Origin: Thermoleophilia bacterium UBA6103
GTDB lineage: Bacteria > Actinomycetota > Thermoleophilia > UBA2241
DNA length: 24,952 nt
Direction: 5' to 3'
Assembly (NCBI GenBank): GCA_002423545.1
Contig: DIWP01000033.1
Coordinates: forward strand, 1 to 24,952
Part shown: positions 14,599 to 21,353 of the stretch, one piece after another
Layout of the letters: each line of letters opens with the position of its first letter
Position numbering within the stretch: the stretch's first letter is position 1
Made by a program: the position numbers and the translations under genes
The notes under the pieces: generated by a model
What the model was told of the DNA's origin: nothing
Database searches by the model: none
The model's input: only the letters and a program-made list of their open reading frames with translations

Positions 14599-15818
14599 CG
14601 GCACTCGTCTCCCGGCATGGCGCTGCTCTCCGGACGCACCGTGAGCTTGTCGGCGGCGGCGATACCCATGACCGCCTCCACCGCCCGCAGGCGAGCGGCC
14701 TCGGGCGTCGACCCGCTCGTGATGAGCGTGGCGACCCATTCGTCGGCGGGCCCGGCGGCGCCGCGCCCGCGGTCCTGCGGCCGGTCGACGATCGCTTCGT
14801 CGGCACCGTGAAGGCCCTCGACGAGTCGCAGCGGACGGGCACCGCCCATCATGTGCTCACCGAGCACCTCGGCGACCCCTTCGGCGACCCGCACGTGCTG
14901 GTAGCAGCAGGCCTTCTGCGGCGTCCGGTCAAAGGCCGGCAGCCGGCCGTCCAGGGCCGTCACCACCAGGACCTCGAGAAGGTTGACGCCACACGAGTGC
15001 AGCACCGCCGTCGGCGTCTGGCTCGGCAGCCGGGCGTCGATCTCCAGGACCTTGAGATCGCCGCCGTGCAGCATCACCTCGATGTCCATGATGCCGCGCA
15101 GGTCGAGGCCGGCGGCCAGCGTGCGTCCGATCTCATCGAATGCCGCGATGATGCCCGGCAGGGCGCCCCGATCGTCGCGACACACCTCGTCGATCGGCGC
15201 CACCACCCGCTTGCAGTCGTAGTAGCGGTCGAACTCCAGCAGCGTCGGCTGGAAGACGGCCACCTCGCCGTCCCAGCCGATCACCTCCAGCGACAGCGAC
15301 GGCCCCGGCGCGTACTCCTCGACCACCACCTCGTGCCCGTCGGTCTCGAGCGCCGCCCGCGCGGCTTCCAGCTCCGCCTCGTCGTCGACCAGACGCACGC
15401 CCTCGCTGCCGCTCGAGCTGCTGGGCTTGACGATGAGCGGGAACCCGCAGGCCGGCCAGGGGCTGGGACGGGGCACGCCGAGCCGGTCGAAGAGCTCGTT
15501 GGAGCGCAGCTTCGAGGACGTGACGGCGTAGGAATCGAGGTCGAACAGGAGCGGGACGTCGAGGGCCGGTACGTGCTCGTCCAGCCACTCGAGGGTCTCG
15601 TCGTCCTCGCAGGTCGGCAGCACGGCGTCGCAGGAGATGAAGACGTGCCGGGCGCGCGCCTCGTCGACCGTGACGTCGAGCTCGTGGACTTCGTCCGCCA
15701 GCCCCGCCGCCGGAACGTCCGGGCAGCGGTCGACGAGGACGACCTCGTAGCCGGCCTTGCGGGCCAGGTAGGCGGCCTCGGTGCCCTGCAACTTGCCGCC
15801 GACGATGCCGAGCCTCAT
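14595..15818 (-). CDS. pylC: Pyrrolysine biosynthesis ligase PylC
   Basis: A 407-residue ATP-grasp ligase that joins (3R)-3-methyl-D-ornithine to the epsilon-amino group of L-lysine. N-terminal dinucleotide-like motif MRLGIVGGKLQGTEAAYLA, then ATP-grasp parts FPLIVKPSSSSGSEGVRLV, VVEEYAPGPSLSLEVIG and IMDIEVMLHGGDLKVLEIDARLPSQTPTAV (split: the metal-binding ELD/EIDARLPSQ loop near residue 270). KVLEIDARLPSQTPTA is a strong PylC signature. ATG at 15818 overlaps the pylB TGA by 4 bases (ATGA), and the C-terminal stop overlaps pylD in the same way, so the three are translationally coupled. The C-terminal 70 residues are less conserved. Ends in TGA. Confidence 0.95.
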   Translation of the reverse strand: MRLGIVGGKLQGTEAAYLARKAGYEVVLVDRCPDVPAAGLADEVHELDVTVDEARARHVFISCDAVLPTCEDDETLEWLDEHVPALDVPLLFDLDSYAVTSSKLRSNELFDRLGVPRPSPWPACGFPLIVKPSSSSGSEGVRLVDDEAELEAARAALETDGHEVVVEEYAPGPSLSLEVIGWDGEVAVFQPTLLEFDRYYDCKRVVAPIDEVCRDDRGALPGIIAAFDEIGRTLAAGLDLRGIMDIEVMLHGGDLKVLEIDARLPSQTPTAVLHSCGVNLLEVLVVTALDGRLPAFDRTPQKACCYQHVRVAEGVAEVLGEHMMGGARPLRLVEGLHGADEAIVDRPQDRGRGAAGPADEWVATLITSGSTPEAARLRAVEAVMGIAAADKLTVRPESSAMPGDECR

Positions 15819-16963
15819 GCGACCCGCCCCGTGCGGCGCTCGCGCGCCGCCGTCATCCATGAACGGAGCTCCCCGTCGCTCGCCTGACGCAGGCCGAGCG
15901 GTCCGAGCGCCTCCCGCACAGCGGTCGCGGTGCGCAGGCCCTCGTCCACATCGAGCTCAGAGTTGGAGACGCCGCACAGCCCGGTCTGCGGCGGCACGAT
16001 CGAAGTGACCACGTTCGCGCCGGCGTCGAGGCGCGGCCGCAGGCCGGCGAACCCTTCCACGTCGAGCGACGCCGGCGAGAGCCGGTCGGGCATCGCCAGC
16101 CGCATGGCGGCGATCGCCAGCAGCTCGTCGAAGCAGCTCGGCATGCCACGGGAGGCCAGCGGCGTGCCCTCCTGCGGCACGAACGTCATGATGCGGACCT
16201 GATCGTTGCCGTCGGTCCGCATCTCGTCGATGGCCCGAGCCCTGTCGGCGACGGTGTCGCCGATGCCGGTGAGCATGCCGTCTTCCACCAGCATGCCGGC
16301 ACGTCGCGCGTCGCTGCGCGCCGCAGCGCGCTCGCCGTAGTCCTGGCCGACGCGCAGCTTCTCATACAGCTCGCGGGTGTGTGTCTCCTGATAGCAGGCG
16401 TAGAAGTCGGCCCCGGCGGCGCACATGGCGCTCAGCGTCGCGGCCGGTACCACGCCGGGCGAGATCATGATCGGCAGACCGGTCTCCTGCCGCACGGCGG
16501 CGATCATCTCGTAGAGCGGCGTGTAGTCGCCGGAATCATGCGTCAGCGGGTCCTCGCCCATCGTCAGGTCGAGGAGGTTCACGCCAGACTCGGCGAGATC
16601 ACGACAGATCGCCACCACCTCGGGGAGCGACTTGCGGTAGCGGGGACTTGCGTCGTTGCCCTTTCGATACAGGCAGAAGGTGCAGCGGTTGCGGCAGTAC
16701 GTCGAGAAGTAGACGAAGCCGTAGAGGAAGACGATGTCGCCGAAGTGCCGGCGACGCAGCTCGCGGGCGGCCGCGAACAGCGGCTCCGCCGCGGCCGCCG
16801 AGTCGATGCTCAGAAGGTCTTCGAGCTCCGGGACGGTCGGGGTGCGGCCCTCCAGGGCCGCGTGACAGATGTCCGCGATCCGCGCCGGAGGCGGGCTCGA
16901 GGTCGCCCCTCGTGAGGGCGTACGGGATGGATCGATCGACGGATGTCCGCTCTGCGCCGGCAT
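15815..16963 (-). CDS. pylB: Methylornithine synthase PylB (radical SAM)
   Basis: A 382-residue radical SAM mutase that converts L-lysine to (3R)-3-methyl-D-ornithine, the first step of pyrrolysine synthesis. The cluster motif CRNRCTFC gives Cys90, Cys94 and Cys97 (CX3CX2C), preceded by FGDIVFLYGFVYFSTY as in archaeal PylB. LDLTMGEDPL, LPIMISPGVV, CYQETH, LYEKLRVGQ, VRIMTFVPQEGTPL and SPASLDVEGFAGL also match. N-terminal 30 residues are Ser/Pro-rich and unconserved. ATG at 16963 with GGTGGAGGTG upstream. First gene of the pylBCD-pylT-pylSn row. Ends in TGA overlapping pylC. Confidence 0.96.
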   Translation of the reverse strand: MPAQSGHPSIDPSRTPSRGATSSPPPARIADICHAALEGRTPTVPELEDLLSIDSAAAAEPLFAAARELRRRHFGDIVFLYGFVYFSTYCRNRCTFCLYRKGNDASPRYRKSLPEVVAICRDLAESGVNLLDLTMGEDPLTHDSGDYTPLYEMIAAVRQETGLPIMISPGVVPAATLSAMCAAGADFYACYQETHTRELYEKLRVGQDYGERAAARSDARRAGMLVEDGMLTGIGDTVADRARAIDEMRTDGNDQVRIMTFVPQEGTPLASRGMPSCFDELLAIAAMRLAMPDRLSPASLDVEGFAGLRPRLDAGANVVTSIVPPQTGLCGVSNSELDVDEGLRTATAVREALGPLGLRQASDGELRSWMTAARERRTGRVA

Positions 16964-17068
16964 GGCACCTCCACCTGCTCAACAGCTGGCCATGATCTGT
17001 GGGACGGACGGCGAGCGCGACGCCGGACGAACGCTGGTGGGATGGCGCAGGACCCTGCCTGGAACGCC

Positions 17069-17098
17069 GATGGTGCGCCATGAAAGAGACGCACCATC
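17069..17098 (-). repeat. Inverted repeat in the pylB leader
   Basis: GATGGTGCG (17069-17077) and CGCACCATC (17090-17098) form a perfect 9-bp stem with a 12-base loop, about 105 bases before pylB. It would be in the 5' leader if transcription starts near 17200. Role unknown; it could be a regulatory hairpin or a repressor site. Confidence 0.45.
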
Positions 17099-17201
17099 CC
17101 CATCATCGTGTCCCCCCGCGCGCACTGTAGCGCACCCCGCCACTCAGGTCGAGCACGGGCGTTGCACCGACGCGCCGGACGCAGCCGAGCGCACTCTGGG
17201 T

Positions 17202-17216
17202 TGATAATCAATATCA
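17202..17216. promoter_or_regulatory. Fur-like 7-1-7 inverted repeat upstream of pylB
   Basis: TGATAAT-C-AATATCA is an inverted repeat with one mismatch in the 7-1-7 form known for Fur-family sites. It stands out as the only AT-rich patch in the region. It is 239 bases upstream of pylB and could overlap its promoter. Because it is found by eye and the organism's regulators are unknown, binding is not established. Confidence 0.35.
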
Positions 17217-17274
17217 TCCAGTCGACTCTCGGCACACTCGCGGCATCCGGCAGGCAGAGTCGAGTGCCTGCAGA

Positions 17275-18033
17275 TCAGCGGAAGCGCAGCACCTCGGCGA
17301 GCGACAGGCGGCGGCGCGGCGGCGGCGACTGCGCGGGACGACCGATCGGCACCAGCGCGACCAGCCTCGCCGGCGGCTCCACGCCGAGGATGCACTCGAT
17401 CGCCTCGCAGGCGATGACGGGAGCACTCATCCAGCAGCCGCCGTAGCCGAGAGCATGGGCGGCCGTGATCAGCAGCTGTACGGCCGCCCCCACGCTCTGG
17501 ATCTCCGGACGCTGACGAAGCCTGTCACGTTCATCCGGCGGTACCCCGCGCGCCGTCAGCAGGCGATCGATGCGCGACTCGTACGGCAACGCACAGACGG
17601 CGATCACCAGCGGGGCCTCGGCGAAGAAGGTGGCGTATCCGCGGACGGCACGCACCTCAGCCTGCAGGTCGGCGGCCTCCGGCCAGGCGCCGATCTCGTC
17701 GAGCTTCTCCTCCACAGCGGCCTTCATCCGCCGTCGCGTCGCACCGTCCTCGACCGCCACGAAGCGCCAGCTCTGAGCATTCCCGGCGCTGGCGGCCCGC
17801 GTCGCCAGCGCCACCATGCGCTGAACGTCAGCCCGCGGCACGGCGTCCGGCAGGTAGCGCCGCACGCTGGCCCGCCCCTCGACGGCGGCGGCAAAGCTCA
17901 CGTCTGCGGCCGCCCCCGCAGACTCGATCCGGTCACCGCGGGCGCGCCGCCGGCGCCGGTCCGTCAGCGGCCCACGACGCACGATGGTGCCTGCGAGATG
18001 CCTGAGGCGGGTGACGGCGCTCACCGGCGCCAC
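17275..18033 (-). CDS. Nitroreductase-family FMN flavoprotein
   Basis: Up to 252 residues. The nitroreductase pattern begins near residue 50: EGRASVRRYLPDAVPRADVQRMVALATRAASAGNAQSWRFVAVED, with the Arg/Ser (RASVRRY) and Asn (AGNAQSW) residues that usually contact FMN. GYGGCWMSAPV and LVALVPIGRPAQ match the second half. These enzymes reduce nitro groups, quinones or activated double bonds with NAD(P)H; substrate here unknown. The GTG start at 18033 is uncertain since the first 45 residues are Arg/Ala-rich and unlike the family. It follows the MoaD-like gene after 141 bases that include a strong hairpin, so it may be a separate unit. Ends in TGA. Confidence 0.8.
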   Translation of the reverse strand: MAPVSAVTRLRHLAGTIVRRGPLTDRRRRRARGDRIESAGAAADVSFAAAVEGRASVRRYLPDAVPRADVQRMVALATRAASAGNAQSWRFVAVEDGATRRRMKAAVEEKLDEIGAWPEAADLQAEVRAVRGYATFFAEAPLVIAVCALPYESRIDRLLTARGVPPDERDRLRQRPEIQSVGAAVQLLITAAHALGYGGCWMSAPVIACEAIECILGVEPPARLVALVPIGRPAQSPPPRRRLSLAEVLRFR

Positions 18034-18101
18034 CGGTCCACAGGAGCATCACGGCGCGCGGACCACCCACGGTCGGCGCCGGCGGCGGGGTGCCCGATGA
18101 C

Positions 18102-18137
18102 GGCGGGGCCGGCATCCACACGGACACCGGCCCCGCC
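18102..18137 (-). terminator. Strong GC hairpin between MoaD-like gene and nitroreductase
   Basis: GGCGGGGCCGG (18102-18112) and CCGGCCCCGCC (18127-18137) form a perfect 11-bp stem with a 14-base loop. It starts 65 to 100 bases from the nitroreductase start and 37 bases or less from the MoaD-like side, upstream of that gene in transcription order. No T run follows, so it may be a T-less terminator or a leader hairpin. Confidence 0.4.
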
Positions 18138-18174
18138 GCCCCCACTCACCTCGACGGCCGCCGCCGCCATCACC

Positions 18175-18444
18175 TCAGCCGCCGGAGATCGGCGGCACAA
18201 GCTTGATGACGTCGCCGTCGGCCAGCGGCGTGTCCATCCCCTCGAGCTGACGCATGTTGCGGCCGTTGATGAAGATGCCGACCCAGACGCCGCCGTCGTC
18301 GCGGAAGATGCGTGGCTTAAGACGCGGCTCCCTGGCGACACAGTCGTCCAGCGCCTCGCGCAGCGTCGTACCCTCGCAGTCGAGCTCGGGTGGACCTTCG
18401 GTACCCACCAGGCCTATCGGCAGCTTGATGGCGGCCTTCGACAT
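18175..18444 (-). CDS. MoaD/ThiS-family sulfur carrier (AOR-associated, copy 2)
   Basis: An 89-residue ubiquitin-fold protein starting MSKAAIKLPIGLVGTEG and ending LVPPISGG, with the C-terminal Gly-Gly used for thiocarboxylate formation. INGRNMRQLEGMDTPLADGDVIKLVPP is the MoaD/ThiS ending. The ATG at 18444 has GGAG 7 bases upstream. It lies after the polyferredoxin of the AOR 3 module, as the first copy lies in the other module. The N-terminal half is clearly different from copy 1, so it is an old paralogue and not a recent duplication. Ends in TGA. Confidence 0.85.
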   Translation of the reverse strand: MSKAAIKLPIGLVGTEGPPELDCEGTTLREALDDCVAREPRLKPRIFRDDGGVWVGIFINGRNMRQLEGMDTPLADGDVIKLVPPISGG

Positions 18445-18482
18445 GTGCCCGCTCCTCTCCGGCCGGCAGACGGATGGGCTCG

Positions 18483-18983
18483 TCACGCCTGCGCCAGCTC
18501 CTTGTCCTTCTTGTCGACCTTGAGGTCCACGGCCAGCACGTGCGGGTTCTGGCAGAAGGCGATGCACTGCGGCTCGCCGCCGCAGAGATCGCACTTGAAG
18601 GCCACCTCCCGATCGGGATGCTCGTGGATGACGCCGGTGGGACAGACGTCGTAGCACTCGCCGCAGTTGGTGCACTTCTCTTCATCGACGACCAGCACGT
18701 AGCCGGTGACCGTCTCGCCGACCTTCTCCTTGCTCGCGAAGTCGCCCTTGACGGTGACCGTGATCTCCCTGGTCACGATGGCGTCGTTGGGACAGGCCTC
18801 CTGGCACTTGGCACAGGCGGTCTGCAGGCAGGTATGTCCCTTGATGGCGGCGGTGGTGGGGTTGACCTCGGCGAACAGGCGCGCCACCGAGGGCCGGTAG
18901 GCGCCTTCGTGGAGCGCCGAGCAGGCCAGCTCGCACATGTGGCAGCCGGTGCACTTCCTGGAGTCGATCATCACATGAGGCAT
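18483..18983 (-). CDS. 4x[4Fe-4S] polyferredoxin, partner of AOR 3
   Basis: A 166-residue protein starting MPHVMIDSRKCTGCHMCELAC at the ATG at 18983 with GGAGAG 6 bases upstream. Later cysteine groups: TCLQTACAKCQEAC (second group, spaced differently from the three other polyferredoxins in the window), CTNCGECYDVC and CDLCGGEPQCIAFC. A 20-residue insert KGDFASKEKVGETVTG lies between groups two and three. The C-terminus is Lys-rich (DLKVDKKDKELAQA). It follows AOR 3 by 32 bases and should be its electron acceptor. Ends in TGA. Confidence 0.88.
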   Translation of the reverse strand: MPHVMIDSRKCTGCHMCELACSALHEGAYRPSVARLFAEVNPTTAAIKGHTCLQTACAKCQEACPNDAIVTREITVTVKGDFASKEKVGETVTGYVLVVDEEKCTNCGECYDVCPTGVIHEHPDREVAFKCDLCGGEPQCIAFCQNPHVLAVDLKVDKKDKELAQA

Positions 18984-19015
18984 GCGCTTCTCTCCTTTCT
19001 GAAAGTCGCCACGCC

Positions 19016-20791
19016 TCAGAGGCGCACGTCGACGCCGAGCTCGGCGAGCTTCTCTTCGCCGGGTACGCCGTTCTCGTCCCAGCCGCGGAGCGTGTAGTAC
19101 TCCAGCGACGCCTTCCTGAACGCCTCCACGCCGATCGCCCGGCCGGCCGAGGCGCCCTCGGTGTGCGCGTGTTCTGCGGCGTAGAGCTTGATCGGCAGAT
19201 CGTCGGGCTCGACGCCCTCGCGCAGATTGAACAGACGGCCGAGGTTCCAGACGCGCTCGCCGACGGCGGTCAACTCCTCCTCGGTGACATCCCGCTGCCA
19301 GACGTGCTTCATCAGCTGGCTCATCTGATCGAGGTCGATGGCCCAGAAGTCGCACCAGATGCCGGTGTACTTCATCGAAGAGTAGTGCTGGCCATCGATG
19401 TTGTACTTTGCCTTGCCCTCCATGGTGTCGGGCGGCAGAGTGCCGGACATGACCTCGTCGGCGATCGGATACGAACGCATATGGCAACCGCCGCGGTCTG
19501 AGGTCGAGTACGAGAGGCTCATGCCGAAGGAACCGCGCGGGTCGTAGCCCGGCAGCTCCAGGTTCTTGACCTCGAAGCTCAGCTCAGGGTGGCCGTACTT
19601 GGTCGCCAGCGCGCGCGTGCCGAGAGCCAGCTCGGCGCCGATGCCCTCACGTCTGGCGATCAGCTGCGGCGCCTTGAGATAGCCCTCCGCCTCGCCGAAG
19701 CGCAGGCCGAAGTCCTTGACGCCCTGTTCGGTGAGGTCCATCGCCAGGGCGACGACGGCGCCGCAGGAGATGGTGTCCATGCCCAGCTCGTCGCACTCCT
19801 GGTTGAACTTCATCAGCGCCTCGATGTCCGAGACGCCGCAGTTGGAGCCGCAGAGGGCGATGGTCTCGTATTCGGGGCCCTCGCCGACGACGCCGCCGGC
19901 CTCGTGCCACTGCCGGCAGGCGATGGCACACTGATAACAGGCTCGGTTCTTGGTCTTGATCTTCTGGAAGGCATCCGAGTTGATCTTCTCGGTGTCCTCG
20001 AAGGTCCCGGTGGACCAGTTACGCGTCGGCAGGACGCCGGCGTCGCTCATGATCTGGGTCAGGACCGGCGTGCCCTCCTCGTTGGCCCACAGGTTGTCCT
20101 CGGTGAGGATGTAGTCCTTGTGGATGCGGTAGAGGTCGGCGAGGAACTCCCTGGCATCGCCGACCTTGACGCTGCCGGTGCCACGGACGGCGATGGCCTT
20201 GAGACCCTTGCGGCCCATGAGGGCGCCGTGCCCGCCACGGCCGGCCTTGTGGTATTGATCGGTGGAGATGCAGGCCCAGGGGATCTCGGCCTCGCCGGCC
20301 GGTCCGATGGAGAGGACCTTGGCGTTCTTGTCGAAGTCGGCCCGCAGGGCGGCCTCGACCTTGCTGGTCGCCATGCCCTTGTAGGGGCCGACCGGCAGGA
20401 AGCTGACGAGATCGTCCTTGATGGTGACCACGACCGGCTCGGGGGCCTGGCCGGTGATGATGACGGCGTCGTAGCCGGCGAACTTGATCTCCGGGGCGAA
20501 GCTGCCGCCGACATAGCTGTCTGTGTAGATGCCGGTGATCGGGCTCTTGCAGCCGACTACCAGGCGCGACGACGTGGTGACGTTGGTCCCGGCGAACGGC
20601 CCCGTCATGAGGATGATGGGATTCTCGGGAGCCCAGGGATCGACCTGTGGCGGCACCTCTTCCCAGAGGTACCGCAGCAGCAGTCCCTTGCCGCCGATGT
20701 ACTTCTGTGCCCACTCCATGTTGAGCGGCTCGACGGCGCTGGTGCCGCTCGTGAGGTCGAGCCGCAGCACCTTGCCTTGGTAGAAGTCCAA
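19016..20791 (-). CDS. Aldehyde:ferredoxin oxidoreductase family tungstoenzyme (AOR 3)
   Basis: About 591 residues, normal AOR length. The start taken is the TTG at 20791 (LDFYQGKVLRLDLTSG), because GGGGGT lies 5 bases upstream and the family sequence begins there; upstream sequence in frame is Arg/Pro-rich. Cluster ligands are Cys285, Cys288 and Cys292 (CYQCAIAC) and Cys480 (GIWCDFW). GPFAGTNVTTSSRLVVGCKSPITG holds the pterin-binding stretch (shown here split by the reader as GPFAGTNV and KSPITG). GPEYETIALCGSNCGVSDIEA and LSYSTSDRGGCHMRSYPI match AOR enzymes acting on small aldehydes, but substrate is open. It leads an operon with a polyferredoxin and a MoaD-like gene. Ends in TGA. Confidence 0.9.
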   Translation of the reverse strand: MDFYQGKVLRLDLTSGTSAVEPLNMEWAQKYIGGKGLLLRYLWEEVPPQVDPWAPENPIILMTGPFAGTNVTTSSRLVVGCKSPITGIYTDSYVGGSFAPEIKFAGYDAVIITGQAPEPVVVTIKDDLVSFLPVGPYKGMATSKVEAALRADFDKNAKVLSIGPAGEAEIPWACISTDQYHKAGRGGHGALMGRKGLKAIAVRGTGSVKVGDAREFLADLYRIHKDYILTEDNLWANEEGTPVLTQIMSDAGVLPTRNWSTGTFEDTEKINSDAFQKIKTKNRACYQCAIACRQWHEAGGVVGEGPEYETIALCGSNCGVSDIEALMKFNQECDELGMDTISCGAVVALAMDLTEQGVKDFGLRFGEAEGYLKAPQLIARREGIGAELALGTRALATKYGHPELSFEVKNLELPGYDPRGSFGMSLSYSTSDRGGCHMRSYPIADEVMSGTLPPDTMEGKAKYNIDGQHYSSMKYTGIWCDFWAIDLDQMSQLMKHVWQRDVTEEELTAVGERVWNLGRLFNLREGVEPDDLPIKLYAAEHAHTEGASAGRAIGVEAFRKASLEYYTLRGWDENGVPGEEKLAELGVDVRL

Positions 20792-20882
20792 CGTTACCCC
20801 CTTGGTCGGCAGAGGTCGGCCCCGCAGCGGACGCTGCCCGGATGCACCGGGGGGTGTGCGAGACCCTGTGGCAGGCCTTGCC

Positions 20883-20911
20883 ATTCTAGTGAGCGGCGTT
20901 GGACTCGGCAA
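20883..20911 (-). promoter_or_regulatory. Sigma-70-type promoter candidate for the AOR 3 operon
   Basis: On the minus strand TTGCCG (-35, 20906-20911) and TAGAAT (-10, 20883-20888) are separated by exactly 17 bases. The start would lie near 20876, about 85 bases before the AOR 3 start. It sits in the gap after the DUF3467 stop, so AOR 3 appears to have its own transcript. The same -10 hexamer is found in front of the other AOR operon. Confidence 0.6.
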
Positions 20912-20988
20912 CAGAGCGGCCGTCTGCGTGCCGAAAACGACAGGATCGGCGCCGCATCAGACCGCTTTCGTCATCGCGCAGCACCTCG

Positions 20989-21315
20989 TCAGGCGACTCC
21001 ACCGAAGGTATCGTCGACTTGGGGCGGGTGGCGCTCGGTGGTCTCGGGCAGGTTCTTGATGTTCTCGGCCGCCTGCCACTTGCTCAGGTTGTCCTGCATC
21101 GCCTCGAGCAGCTCTTTCATGAACTTCGGCGCCATGTTGACCCGGGCGACGACCACGCCGTTCATCTCGCCGCTCTCGGCCTCTTCGTGTTCCAGACGCA
21201 CGAAGGTGATGGCGAACTCGTAGTCGGAGTGGCTGACGTTGGCGAAGTTGGCATAGACGCCGGCCATCATCTCCGGCGTGGCGTGGATGTTGATCTGCTT
21301 GTCGTCGGTGTCCAT
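20989..21315 (-). CDS. DUF3467 family protein
   Basis: A 108-residue soluble protein, MDTDDKQINIHATPEMMAGVYANFANVSHSDYEFAITFVRLEH (start shown in parts), matching DUF3467: 'VYANF..V.HS.YEF.I.F' and VVVARVNMAPKFMKELLEAMQDNLSKW. The function of the family is unknown; the fold is thought to be small and beta-rich. ATG at 21315, with GGAAGG upstream. It follows the isocitrate dehydrogenase gene by 38 bases, and probably ends that transcript, since a promoter candidate for AOR 3 lies downstream. Ends in TGA. Confidence 0.8.
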   Translation of the reverse strand: MDTDDKQINIHATPEMMAGVYANFANVSHSDYEFAITFVRLEHEEAESGEMNGVVVARVNMAPKFMKELLEAMQDNLSKWQAAENIKNLPETTERHPPQVDDTFGGVA

Positions 21316-21353
21316 GGCCGTCCTTCCTCGCCGTGCTCTCGAAGGCGCCGCCG

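Larger units (their letters stand above)
16964..17274. other. Leader/intergenic region upstream of pylB
   Basis: About 311 bases between the nitroreductase stop and pylB, both read leftward. It contains an AT-rich Fur-like box (17202-17216), a 9-bp inverted repeat (17069-17098) and an 8-bp inverted repeat TCGACTCT/AGAGTCGA (17222-17229, 17256-17263) directly behind the nitroreductase stop, perhaps a terminator without T run. No small gene is convincing here. It should carry the pyl promoter, perhaps around the AT-rich patch. Confidence 0.4.

Noticed and set aside
16810..17235. Minus-strand frame of 141 codons over the pylB leader
   Set aside because: Most of it overlaps pylB in another frame; the rest has no similarity and no convincing ribosome site.
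18483..19487. Longer version of the polyferredoxin with about 170 extra N-terminal residues
   Set aside because: The extra part is Arg/His-rich and overlaps AOR 3; the ATG at 18983 has a good ribosome site and family N-terminus.
3892..20791. Internal UAG codons read as pyrrolysine inside the AOR or other genes
   Set aside because: All long genes are intact without crossing any TAG; only terminal TAG codons were found, so no internal pyrrolysine site is supported in this window.
19589..21223. Plus-strand open frame of 544 codons
   Set aside because: Shadow of AOR 3 and DUF3467 on the other strand; caused by high GC and third-position bias.
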